From assembly GCA_965228065.1 (NCBI GenBank), contig OZ245788.1:1364001-1428000 (forward strand): 64,000 nucleotides of DNA, given 5' to 3'. The notes under the pieces were generated by a model. That model was not told the origin of the DNA. It searched no databases and was given only the letters and a program-made list of their open reading frames with translations. Each line of letters starts with the position of its first letter. Position 1 is the first letter of the stretch. Made by a program: the position numbers and the translations under genes. The stretch is from Sphingobium_A sp965228065 (lineage in GTDB: Bacteria; Pseudomonadota; Alphaproteobacteria; Sphingomonadales; Sphingomonadaceae). This document shows, piece after piece, positions 1 through 7,780 of this stretch.

Positions 1-1
1 C

Positions 2-667
2 CGCCGCTATTTCGCGGATGGCGAACGGCTCACGCTCGGCTTTGTGCTGGCGGGCGACAAACAGGCGCGCAACTGGCAGTCGGGCAAGGCGCAGCGCTTC
101 GACGCGTTCGATGCCAGGGCGGAAGCCCTGGCGCTGCTCGCCGCCGCCGGCGCGCCCATCGACAATCTGCAGAGCTTTGGCGAGGCTGGCGACCATTATC
201 ATCCCGGCCAGTCGGCAACGCTGCGGCTCGGGCCAAAGACGGTACTCGCCGCATTCGGCGCGCTGCATCCGCTGACGGCGAAGGCATTCGATCTGGACGG
301 CGCAGTGATGGCGGGCGAGATCTTCCTCGATGCCGTTCCTGCCAAGCGGGCAAGCGGCCATATGCGCAGCAGCTATGCACCGCCGGCGCTGCAGGCGGTG
401 ACGCGCGACTTCGCCTTCCTCGTCCCCACCGACACGGCAGCGGACACGCTGGTCCGCGCAGTGAAGGGCGCAGACAAACAGGCCATCGTCGCGGCCAGGC
501 TGTTTGACGTCTTTTCCGGTCAAGGTGTTGAAGACGGCTGTAAATCCCTTGCAGTCGAGATCGTGCTGCAACCCGGCGAAAAGAGCTTCACCGACGAGGA
601 ATTGAAAGCGATCACCGAAAAAGTCGTTGCCGCTGCGGTCAAGCAGGGCGCGGTGCTCAGGGGCTGA
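2..667 (+). CDS. pheT: Phenylalanyl-tRNA synthetase beta subunit, C-terminal part (5' end outside window)
   Basis: Cytoplasmic PheS2PheT2 enzyme that charges tRNA-Phe; this is the last ~221 codons of the beta chain. The open frame enters from the window edge (RRYFADGERLTLGFVLAGDK) and ends at 667. The final ~95 residues match the ferredoxin-fold anticodon-binding domain that closes bacterial PheT: a start near PPALQAVTRDFAFLVP, then LFDVFSGQGVEDGCKSLAVE, then FTDEELKAITEKVV. The part before it fits the B5/synthetase-like core (FGEAGDHYHPGQSATL). The gene is co-directional with the SDR gene 10 bp downstream. An internal ATG at 44 is not the start. Its identity is secure; only its N-terminal extent is unknown. 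Confidence 0.95.
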   Translation, partial: RRYFADGERLTLGFVLAGDKQARNWQSGKAQRFDAFDARAEALALLAAAGAPIDNLQSFGEAGDHYHPGQSATLRLGPKTVLAAFGALHPLTAKAFDLDGAVMAGEIFLDAVPAKRASGHMRSSYAPPALQAVTRDFAFLVPTDTAADTLVRAVKGADKQAIVAARLFDVFSGQGVEDGCKSLAVEIVLQPGEKSFTDEELKAITEKVVAAAVKQGAVLRG

Positions 668-677
668 AGGAGAGACC

Positions 678-1421
678 ATGCGTACGGCATTCATCACAGG
701 CGCGTCGTCGGGATTTGGCGAAGCGGCGGCGCGCGCCTTCGTGAAAGCGGGATGGCGCGTGGTCGGCACCGGCCGGCGCGCGGACCGGCTGGAGCGGCTG
801 GCGGCGGAACTGGGTTCGAGTTTCCACCCGGCGATCTTCGACGTCCGCGACGAGGCCGCGCGTGACGCCGCACTCGACGCGCTGCCCGAAGGCTTTGGAG
901 AGATCGACCTGCTGGTGAACAATGCCGGACTGGCGCTCGGCACCGAGCCGGCGCAGGCGGCGTCGCTGACCAACTGGAAGACGATGATCGACACCAATGT
1001 GACCGCCCTGGTCTCGATCACGCACCGCATGCTGCCCAGCCTGATCGCCCGTCGCGGCGCGATCATCAACATCTCGTCGGTGGCGGCGAATTATCCCTAT
1101 GCCGGCGGCAACGTCTATGCCGGCACCAAGGCGTTCGTACGCCAGTTCAGCCTGGACCTGCGGTCCGACGTGGCAGGCACGGGCGTGCGGGTCACGTCGA
1201 TCGAACCGGGCATGGCGGAGACCGAGTTCACGCTGGTCCGCACAGGTAGCCAGCAGGTGTCCGACACGCTCTATTCGGGCGCGGCGCCGATGACCGGCGA
1301 CGATATCGCCGCGACCCTGCTCTGGGTGGCGGAACTGCCGCCCCACCTCAACATCAACACGCTCGAACTGATGCCCGTGAACCAGAGTTTCGCGGGTTTC
1401 GCCGTCCACCGCGAAGGCTGA
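678..1421 (+). CDS. SDR-family NAD(P)-dependent oxidoreductase (YdfG-like)
   Basis: A 247-residue classical short-chain dehydrogenase. The N-terminal nucleotide motif is TGASSGFG (residues 7-14), followed by LVNNAG near residue 75 and a catalytic Ser-Tyr-Lys set: ISSVAANYPYAGGNVYAGTK carries the serine, then YAGTK supplies Tyr and Lys. The layout resembles E. coli YdfG, which oxidises 3-hydroxy acids and serine with NADP; that substrate is only suggested by resemblance. The start at 678 has AAGGAGAG just upstream; an open extension to 627 overlaps pheT and is rejected. The gene ends 8 bp before prfC, so the three genes may be cotranscribed. Confidence 0.9.
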   Translation: MRTAFITGASSGFGEAAARAFVKAGWRVVGTGRRADRLERLAAELGSSFHPAIFDVRDEAARDAALDALPEGFGEIDLLVNNAGLALGTEPAQAASLTNWKTMIDTNVTALVSITHRMLPSLIARRGAIINISSVAANYPYAGGNVYAGTKAFVRQFSLDLRSDVAGTGVRVTSIEPGMAETEFTLVRTGSQQVSDTLYSGAAPMTGDDIAATLLWVAELPPHLNINTLELMPVNQSFAGFAVHREG

Positions 1422-1429
1422 TCCACTCG

Positions 1430-2995
1430 ATGAACCGACCCGAACGCCGCACTTTCGCGATCATCTCGCACCCCGACGCCGGCAAGACCACGCTGACCGA
1501 AAAGCTGCTGCTGTTCGGCGGCGCGATCCATCTTGCCGGCGAAGTGAAGGCACGCGGCGCGAACCGGCGTGCGCGATCGGACTGGATGAAGATCGAGCAG
1601 CAGCGCGGCATCTCGGTCACCTCCTCGGTCATGACCTTCGAGCGCGAGGGCATCACCTTCAACCTGCTCGACACGCCGGGCCACGAGGATTTCTCGGAAG
1701 ACACCTATCGCACGCTGACCGCGGTCGATTCCGCAGTGATGGTGATCGACGCGGCCAAGGGCATCGAGGCCCAGACGCGCAAGCTGTTCGAGGTTTGCCG
1801 GCTGCGCTCGGTGCCGATCATCACTTTCGTCAACAAGGTCGATCGCGAAGGGCGCGATACGTTCGAACTGCTCGACGAGATCGCCGACATGCTCGCGCTC
1901 GACGTGACGCCGATGAGCTGGCCGGTCGGCATGGGTGGCCTGTTCGAGGGGATTTACGACCTCAACGCCAACCGGCTGATGCAGCCGAGCGGCGACAGCC
2001 GCGCGTTCGAGGGCAAGGCCGCAACCTATTCGGGGCTCGACGATCCGAAACTCGCCGACACACTGTCCGAACAGGGGCTGCAGCGGCTGCGCGACGAGGC
2101 CGAGCTGGCGATGGGCGGCTATGGCGCCTTCGATCCCGAGGCCTATCGCAATGGTGACCAGACCCCGGTCTATTTCGGATCGGCGCTGAAGGAATTCGGC
2201 GTCGGCGAACTGATCGATGCACTCGCCCGCTTCGCGCCGCCACCGCGGCCGCAACCGGCAGAACCCGAAGCGATCTCGCCCGATTACAGCGGCGTCACCG
2301 GCTTCGTGTTCAAGGTGCAGGCGAATATGGATCCGCAGCATCGCGACCGTATCGCCTTCATGCGACTCTGCTCGGGCAAGTTCCGCCGCGGCATGAAGCT
2401 GACCCCGTCGGGGTCGGGCAAGCCGATCGCGGTGCACAGCCCGATCCTGTTCTTCGCGCAGGACCGCGAACTGGCCGAGGAAGCCTGGCCGGGCGACATC
2501 ATCGGCATCCCCAATCACGGTACCTTGCGCGTCGGCGACACGCTGACCGAGGGCGAGGCGATCCGCTTCACCGGCCTGCCCAATTTCGCACCGGAAATCC
2601 TGCGCCGCGTCGCCCTGGTCGACCCGACCAAGACCAAGCAGCTCCGCAAGGCGCTGGACGATCTGTCCGAAGAGGGTGTGATCCAGGTCTTCTATCCAGA
2701 GATCGGATCGAGCTGGGTGGTCGGCGTCGTAGGCCAGCTCCAGCTTGAAGTGCTGCTGAGCCGGCTGGAGGCCGAATACAAGGTCGCGGCCAGGCTGGAG
2801 CCCTCACCCTGGGATGCGGCGCGCTGGATTTCCGGCGACGAGGCGACGCTGAAGGCCTTTGTGTCGATCAGCCAGTCCCAACTCGCCCGCGACCGCGACG
2901 GCGCGATGGTGTTCATGGCCAAGAGCGCTTGGGAAATGGGTTATATCCAGGAGCGGAATCCGGAGATCCGGTTCAGCGCAACGAAAGAACGCTGA
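1430..2995 (+). CDS. prfC: Peptide chain release factor 3
   Basis: A 521-residue GTPase that removes RF1/RF2 from the ribosome after peptide release. The P-loop HPDAGKTTLTEKL lies at residues ~15-27, the switch II DTPGHEDFSEDTYR at ~83-96, and NKVD at ~140, followed by domain II/III features (FKVQANMDPQHRDRIAFMR, VGVVGQLQLEVL). The length is that of a complete RF3 (~525 residues) and is too short for EF-G. It starts 8 bp after the SDR stop. Downstream is a large inverted repeat that may act as a terminator. RF3 is absent from some alphaproteobacteria, so its presence is worth noting but not strange. Confidence 0.96.
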   Translation: MNRPERRTFAIISHPDAGKTTLTEKLLLFGGAIHLAGEVKARGANRRARSDWMKIEQQRGISVTSSVMTFEREGITFNLLDTPGHEDFSEDTYRTLTAVDSAVMVIDAAKGIEAQTRKLFEVCRLRSVPIITFVNKVDREGRDTFELLDEIADMLALDVTPMSWPVGMGGLFEGIYDLNANRLMQPSGDSRAFEGKAATYSGLDDPKLADTLSEQGLQRLRDEAELAMGGYGAFDPEAYRNGDQTPVYFGSALKEFGVGELIDALARFAPPPRPQPAEPEAISPDYSGVTGFVFKVQANMDPQHRDRIAFMRLCSGKFRRGMKLTPSGSGKPIAVHSPILFFAQDRELAEEAWPGDIIGIPNHGTLRVGDTLTEGEAIRFTGLPNFAPEILRRVALVDPTKTKQLRKALDDLSEEGVIQVFYPEIGSSWVVGVVGQLQLEVLLSRLEAEYKVAARLEPSPWDAARWISGDEATLKAFVSISQSQLARDRDGAMVFMAKSAWEMGYIQERNPEIRFSATKER

Positions 2996-3009
2996 GCCTG
3001 TCCAACCAC

Positions 3010-3088
3010 GTCATGCCAGCGCAGGCTGGCATCTTCCAACCAGATCGCGCTTTGTCCTGTGGGAGATGCCAGCCTGCGCTGGCATGAC
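3010..3088. repeat. Long inverted repeat with 25-bp perfect arms after prfC
   Basis: Arms at 3010-3034 and 3064-3088 are exact reverse complements and are separated by 29 bp. Each arm itself holds a small palindrome, ATGCCAGC-gcag-GCTGGCAT or its complement, so the transcript could form one long stem or two short ones. There is no T-tract. It sits 15 bp after prfC between converging genes and could end transcripts from either side. Confidence 0.8.
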
Positions 3089-3122
3089 AGTGAGGGGTTG
3101 GGGCAGACGCTCCGTCCACGGC

Positions 3123-3151
3123 CGTCATTGCGAGCGAAGCGCGGCAATCCA
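3123..3151 (+). repeat. 29-bp dispersed repeat, single arm
   Basis: This 29-bp stretch beginning CGTCATTGCGAGCGAAG is the exact reverse complement of 24452-24480. At the second site it is one arm of a longer palindromic element, whereas here only one arm is present, 27 bp from the end of the MFS gene. Confidence 0.85.
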
Positions 3152-3177
3152 TTGGTGCCGTCGCTCGGACAGGTCAA

Positions 3178-4488
3178 TCAATCCACCCAGTCTGCACGCA
3201 AATGTTTCGCCGCCAGCGCCATGAGCAGGGCGGCGACCAGGTAGCAGACCAGCCCGATCAGCATCGCGATGCGTAGCGCGTCGTCGCCATAGCTGGAGGA
3301 CAGTGCGTCCGAGAGCGCGCCCAGCGCAAAGGTGCCGCCGCCAATGCCGACCAGATTGTTGATCAGCAGGAAACTGGCCGAGGCCGTCGCGCGCATTTCC
3401 GCGGGCACGAGGTGCTGAACCGCGGTGATCACCGGACCGAGCCAGACATAGGCCAGCGCCTGCGGGATGATGAACAACGCAAACGCCAAAGCAACCGAAC
3501 CCGACAGGATGCCCGCCGCGAACAGCGGCACTGCAAGCAGGAAGGCCAGCGCCGGGATGCTGGCGAAGCGGCCGCGATCGCGCGCGCCGAGGCGATCGCC
3601 GATCATGCCGCCGCCGAGCACCCCGGCGACACCGCCGAGCAGCAGCACACCGCCATAGAATTGCGAGGTCTGGACGAGATCGAGCCCGAAACTGCGCTGG
3701 AGAAGCTGCGGAAACCAGAAGGCGAAGCCATAGCCGAGCATCGAGCTGGACGCCGCGCCAAGCGCCAGCAGCCAGAAGCTGCGCTTCTTCGCAAGCATCG
3801 GAAACACGGCCTTGAGCGGAGTCGTCTGGGACGACTTGGGTGTGCGGACAGGTTCGCGCACGATCAGGCGGAACAGCGGGGCGATGACGACGCCCGCCAG
3901 CCCAACCGCGACAAAGGCCGTCCGCCAATCGACGCGTGCGGCGATATAGCCGCCGAACATGACACCGAGCGCGGCACCCAAGGGAATGCCGAGCGAATAG
4001 ACTGCCAGCGCGCGGGCGCGTTCCCTGGGCGGGAAATAGTCCGCGATGAGCGCATAGGAAGGGGCAACGCCGCCCGCCTCGCCCACGCCGACGCCGAGAC
4101 GCGCGGCGAAGAGTTGCCAGAAGCTGGTTGCCAGCCCGCACAGAGCGGTGAAACCACTCCAGACTGCCAACGACCCGGTGATGACCCAGGTGCGGCTGGT
4201 GCGATCGGCAAGAAGGGCGAGCGGTACGGCCAGCGTGGAATAAAGTGCCGCGAATGCGATACCGCCGAGCACACCGAGTTGCGTGTCGCTCAGCTGCAGC
4301 TCCGCCTTGATCGGACCGGCCAGGATGCCGAGGATCTGCCGGTCGACGAAGTTGAAGGTGTAGACCAGCAACAGCATCGCCAGCACCGCGAAGCGATAGC
4401 GAGAAACGCCCTCCTCCCCTTGCGGGGAAGAGGGCAGGAAGTCCGGCATGGGGGCGGGAGAAGAGGCGTTGGGTTCCATATTGGTCAC
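3178..4488 (-). CDS. MFS transporter, spinster-like sphingomonad type
   Basis: A 436-residue inner-membrane permease with about 12 hydrophobic segments. The first segment reads VLAMLLLVYTFNFVDRQIL, and the loop motif after TM2 is ALLADRTSRTWV, the MFS signature. GVGVGEAGGVAPSYALIADY is shared with the second MFS protein at 61294-62607 (GVGVGEAGGTPPSHSILADY), so the two are relatives. It lies downstream of a TonB receptor on the same strand and probably takes the same substrate across the inner membrane; the substrate is unknown. The first ~28 residues (PSSPQGEEG and neighbours) come from sequence that looks like an intergenic repeat, so the true start could be lower than 4488, for example near 4449. 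Confidence 0.88.
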   Translation of the reverse strand: MTNMEPNASSPAPMPDFLPSSPQGEEGVSRYRFAVLAMLLLVYTFNFVDRQILGILAGPIKAELQLSDTQLGVLGGIAFAALYSTLAVPLALLADRTSRTWVITGSLAVWSGFTALCGLATSFWQLFAARLGVGVGEAGGVAPSYALIADYFPPRERARALAVYSLGIPLGAALGVMFGGYIAARVDWRTAFVAVGLAGVVIAPLFRLIVREPVRTPKSSQTTPLKAVFPMLAKKRSFWLLALGAASSSMLGYGFAFWFPQLLQRSFGLDLVQTSQFYGGVLLLGGVAGVLGGGMIGDRLGARDRGRFASIPALAFLLAVPLFAAGILSGSVALAFALFIIPQALAYVWLGPVITAVQHLVPAEMRATASASFLLINNLVGIGGGTFALGALSDALSSSYGDDALRIAMLIGLVCYLVAALLMALAAKHLRADWVD

Positions 4489-4540
4489 GTCACGCCCCTC
4501 TTCCCCGCCTCTCCCCGCCGGCGGAGGGAGAGGCTGACCT
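4405..4540. repeat. Palindromic GC-rich repeat overlapping the MFS gene 5' end
   Basis: Two blocks of the type CCTCTTCCCCGC...GGGGAGG occur, one at about 4405-4440 and one at about 4496-4530. They resemble intergenic palindromic elements seen elsewhere in the window, such as 7654-7779. The first block lies inside the annotated MFS frame. Exact ends are uncertain because the arms are imperfect. Confidence 0.55.
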
Positions 4541-4551
4541 GATCAGAATTG

Positions 4552-4581
4552 GATCCTAGAATTTCAGATCCTAGAATTTCA
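4552..4581. repeat. 15-bp tandem duplication at the receptor 3' end
   Basis: The unit GATCCTAGAATTTCA occurs twice in direct tandem, at 4552-4566 and 4567-4581. Read on the minus strand, it carries the last codons of the receptor (LKF) and its TAG stop, then repeats them in the same frame after the stop. Confidence 0.9.
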
Positions 4582-6895
4582 GGCCGAGCGTGGCGAACAC
4601 CTGACGCGGATTGCCGTAGAACGCAGTCTGTACGCCTTCCCTGCCCAGCGTTGAAACCGCGCCGTTCATATAGTTATAGCCCGACGTGATGTAGCGCTTG
4701 TTGGTCAGGTTCTTGCCGTGCAGGCCAAGCGAATAGCGATCGCTGTCGGAGGTCCAGACGATGCTCGCATCCCAAAGGACGTAGCCGGGCTGGTCGAGTG
4801 CCGGGATCGGGACTTCGAACTGGTGGGTCAGGCTGCGATAGGACAGCGTCGTCGATGCATCGACCATGCCGCCCATCGCCGGAACTCCAGCCGCGAGCGT
4901 ACCCGAGACCGTCCATTTCGGCGTGTTCTGGAAGGTGCGGAGATCGGCGACGTCAACGCCGGTGGGGCCGATGAAGGTCTTGTACTGCGCATCGATATAG
5001 CCGAGCGCGCCGTTGAAGGCGAAGCGCGAACCGGCACCGGCAAAATCGCGGGCCAGCACTGCATTCGCCTCGACCTCCAGGCCCTTGATCGTCGCCTTGG
5101 CGGCATTGGTGGTGATGCCGCAGAAGCTGGGCAGGTTTCCAACGAGGCAGCCGACCGAGCCGGGAATCTGCACGTCCTTATAGTCCGAATAGAAGCCCGC
5201 CACGCTCAGCGTCAGGCGGCGGTCGAGCAGCGAGCCCTTATAGCCCAGTTCATAGGTGTCGACCTTTTCCGGATCGAACGACAGGAAATTGTAGATGTCC
5301 TGATAGGTGCGCCCGGCCGCCGGATTACTCGCCGGTGCCGATGTGCCCGAACCACGCGGATCGAAGCCGCCGCCCTTGAAGCCCTTCGAATAGGACGCGT
5401 AGATCATGTTGTTGTCGTCGGGCTTGAAGCTCAGCGACGCGCGCGGCGTGAATTCCTTGAAGGTGCGCTCGCCACGGAAGTCGGTCGCAACCGCGATCGC
5501 GATCGGCGTCAGGGTGCCACCGAATTCAGGCGACAGGCCGGTGATCCGGTTCGCCTTGTAGATAAAGGCATTGCGCTTGTCGTTGGTGAAGCGGCCGCCG
5601 ACCGACAGGCTGAGCTGGTCGGTGAAATCATAGGTGAAGTCGCCGAAGACCGACCAGGTGTCCGTGCGGACATCGCCGGCGGTATAGCCGTTGAGCCCCG
5701 GAAAACCGACCGCCGTGCCGGTCAACCCGAGCAGCACGTCGAACGAGGTCGAGGCGCGGGCGTCGAGATAATAGAAGCCGACCAGACCGTGCAGGCGCTC
5801 GCTTTCGTAGAGCAGCTGGAATTCCTGGCTGAGCTGCTCGTTGCGATAAACGGCGGGCACGTCGACATCGACGGCGGGGAGTGCGTCGAAATCGATCGGC
5901 GTGAAGCTGGTATCCTTGCGCCAGGCACTGATCGACCGCAGCGTGATCGCGTCGCTCAGTTCGGCGGAAATGTTCATCGCAAGACCATAGGCCTCGATAT
6001 CCTGCTTCGGCTTGTTGAGGCCCGCGCGCGTGTCATAGACATTCTTGAGCACCGGGGCGCCGGAGACGAGGCCGGGGATCAACCGGTGGCCGTTGCGCGG
6101 ATCGGATTTGTCGCGCGTATAATCGCCCGAGATGCGGATCAGCACCGGCTGGCCATTGCCGCCGAACTCGACGGTGCCGCGGCCGGCCCACACGTCCTTG
6201 TTGTAATTCTCGACGCCAGGGATGTTCAGATTGTCGCCGAAACCACCGCGCGACAGGCGGGCGACCGAGCCGCCGACGCGGATCATCTCGCTGATCGGCG
6301 TGCTGGCGGTGACGACCAGATCCGCCTGGTTATAGGTGCCGTAGGTTGCCCGAACCTTGAGCTGGGTCTGGTTGGGCAGTGCGCGGGTGACGTATTTCAC
6401 CGCGCCGCCGATCGTGTTGCGGCCATAAAGCGTGCCCTGCGGCCCGCGCAGCACTTCGATCCGTTCAACGTCATAGATGTCGAGCACGGCGGCCTGGGGC
6501 CGGTTGAGATAGACGTCGTCGAGATAGACACCGATGCCTGCTTCGAAGCCCGGCACCGGATCCTGCTGGCCGACGCCGCGGATGAAGGCGGTCAGCGTCG
6601 AGTTGGTGCCGCGCGAATTCTCGAGCGTGGTGTTGGGCGTGACGTTCGAGATGTCGGTGATGTCGATCGCACCGGTCCGCTCGAGCAGCGCTCCCGAAAA
6701 AGCGGTGACGGCGATCGGCACATCAAGCAGGCTTTCCTCGCGGCGGCGCGCGGTGACGACGATATCGCCGCCATCCTCTTCGGACAGCGTATCGCCGGCG
6801 GCGGCATTCTGGGCGAAAGCGGGCTGCGCGGAGAGCGCGGCGATGGCGGCGCCCAGGCTGAACAGGGTGCGCGCGGACAAACGGATACGGGACAT
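4571..6895 (-). CDS. TonB-dependent receptor 1
   Basis: A 774-residue outer-membrane ligand-gated channel powered by TonB. It has a signal peptide ending near AQPAFAQ, a TonB-box-like stretch DIVVTARRREESLLDVPIAV, a plug domain (VERIEVLRGPQGTLYGRNTI, about residues 120-140), a 22-strand-type barrel, and a terminal ATLGLKF ending in Phe as needed for barrel assembly. The start at 6895 is chosen because GGGGAGGAG lies just upstream; an earlier in-frame ATG at 6913 lacks this. The next gene on the strand is an MFS permease, and a TetR gene diverges upstream, so the set looks like a regulated import pair. The ligand cannot be told from sequence. Confidence 0.93.
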   Translation of the reverse strand: MSRIRLSARTLFSLGAAIAALSAQPAFAQNAAAGDTLSEEDGGDIVVTARRREESLLDVPIAVTAFSGALLERTGAIDITDISNVTPNTTLENSRGTNSTLTAFIRGVGQQDPVPGFEAGIGVYLDDVYLNRPQAAVLDIYDVERIEVLRGPQGTLYGRNTIGGAVKYVTRALPNQTQLKVRATYGTYNQADLVVTASTPISEMIRVGGSVARLSRGGFGDNLNIPGVENYNKDVWAGRGTVEFGGNGQPVLIRISGDYTRDKSDPRNGHRLIPGLVSGAPVLKNVYDTRAGLNKPKQDIEAYGLAMNISAELSDAITLRSISAWRKDTSFTPIDFDALPAVDVDVPAVYRNEQLSQEFQLLYESERLHGLVGFYYLDARASTSFDVLLGLTGTAVGFPGLNGYTAGDVRTDTWSVFGDFTYDFTDQLSLSVGGRFTNDKRNAFIYKANRITGLSPEFGGTLTPIAIAVATDFRGERTFKEFTPRASLSFKPDDNNMIYASYSKGFKGGGFDPRGSGTSAPASNPAAGRTYQDIYNFLSFDPEKVDTYELGYKGSLLDRRLTLSVAGFYSDYKDVQIPGSVGCLVGNLPSFCGITTNAAKATIKGLEVEANAVLARDFAGAGSRFAFNGALGYIDAQYKTFIGPTGVDVADLRTFQNTPKWTVSGTLAAGVPAMGGMVDASTTLSYRSLTHQFEVPIPALDQPGYVLWDASIVWTSDSDRYSLGLHGKNLTNKRYITSGYNYMNGAVSTLGREGVQTAFYGNPRQVFATLGLKF

Positions 6896-6964
6896 GATAT
6901 CACTCCTCCCCAAGACAATGGCTCAACCTCTGCTGGGTTGTGCCGGTTCGAAACGAGCCTATAC

Positions 6965-6985
6965 TGAAACCTGAACCGGGTTTCA
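6965..6985. promoter_or_regulatory. Candidate TetR operator between receptor and regulator
   Basis: TGAAACC (6965-6971), a 7-bp spacer, then GGTTTCA (6979-6985): perfect 7-bp inverted arms in the 116-bp divergent gap between the receptor start (6895) and the regulator start (7012). Its position suits repression of both promoters by the TetR protein. Confidence 0.65.
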
Positions 6986-7011
6986 ACTTCGGTCGTGAAC
7001 GGGAGGAAAGA

Positions 7012-7650
7012 ATGTCGGGCGAGCGTAGCGCCGAAGCCACAGTCGGGACGTCACCCACCAGCGAAGCGAAGACGCCGCGCACCGAGCGCGGGCGCAAAAC
7101 GCTGCGCGCGATCCTGGACGCGGCAGCCGTCGAATTCGGGGAAAAGGGGTTTCACGACGGCTCGATCAGCGGGATCACGAGCCGTGCCGGCGTGGCGCTG
7201 GGCAGTTTCTACACCTATTTCGATTCGAAGGATGAGGTGTTCCGCGCGCTGGTCCGCGACATGAGCGCGCAGGTGCGCGACCATGTCGGCCCACGCGTGC
7301 AGGCCGCGACCGACGAGATCGACGCCGAGCGGATCGGCCTGGAATCCTTCCTGTCGTTCGTGCGCCAGCACAAGGAGATCTATCGCATCATCGACGAAGC
7401 CGAATTCGTCGATCCGGCCAGCTATCGCCAGCATTATGCAAGTTCGGTCGAACGCATCGCGGCAAGACTTCAGGCCGGTGCCGCACGGGGCGAGGTCCGC
7501 GCCGATGTCGGCGAGGTCCATGCCTGGGCCGTGATGGGCATGAACGTGTTCCTGGGCCTGCGCTATGGCGTCTGGGAAGAAGATCTGAGCCCGGAGGATG
7601 TGGCCGCCACCGCAAACGAGATCCTGCGCAAAGGCCTGGCGCCCAACTAA
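7012..7650 (+). CDS. TetR-family transcriptional regulator 1
   Basis: A 212-residue DNA-binding protein. The N-terminal helix-turn-helix is at about residues 28-70 (AILDAAAVEFGEKGFHDGSI, then ITSRAGVALGSFYTYFDSK, the classic TetR recognition helix). The C-terminal ligand domain is less conserved (FVRQHKEIYRIIDEAEFVDP). The start at 7012 follows GGGAGGAAAGA; a longer frame from 6940 would run across the operator. It is divergent from TonB receptor 1 and most simply controls that gene and itself. The ligand is unknown. Confidence 0.92.
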   Translation: MSGERSAEATVGTSPTSEAKTPRTERGRKTLRAILDAAAVEFGEKGFHDGSISGITSRAGVALGSFYTYFDSKDEVFRALVRDMSAQVRDHVGPRVQAATDEIDAERIGLESFLSFVRQHKEIYRIIDEAEFVDPASYRQHYASSVERIAARLQAGAARGEVRADVGEVHAWAVMGMNVFLGLRYGVWEEDLSPEDVAATANEILRKGLAPN

Positions 7651-7653
7651 AGA

Positions 7654-7779
7654 TCCTCCCTGAAGGAGATGGGGACCGCGGCGCGAAGCGGCGTGGTGGT
7701 GGGGTGAGCCGCGAAGCGGACTGCGTCGCCCAACCCCCTCCACCGCCCTTCGGACGGTCCCCCTCCCCTTCAGGGAGGA
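7654..7779. repeat. Palindromic repeat between converging genes
   Basis: The arm at 7654-7677 (TCCTCCCTGAAGG then GGGGACC) is complementary to 7756-7779 (GGTCCCC then CCTTCAGGGAGGA) with few mismatches. About 78 bp lie between them, including a GCGAAGCGG-type inner repeat. It fills the gap between the TetR stop and the amine oxidase stop and may serve as a two-way terminator. Confidence 0.75.
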
Positions 7780-7780
7780 A

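Noticed and set aside
4718..6967. Long open frame (749 codons) antisense to TonB receptor 1, and similar ones antisense to receptor 2 and other genes
   Set aside because: High-GC genes often leave the opposite strand open. These frames have Arg/Asp/Gly-rich, domainless translations and no ribosome sites, while the receptors have full domain sets.
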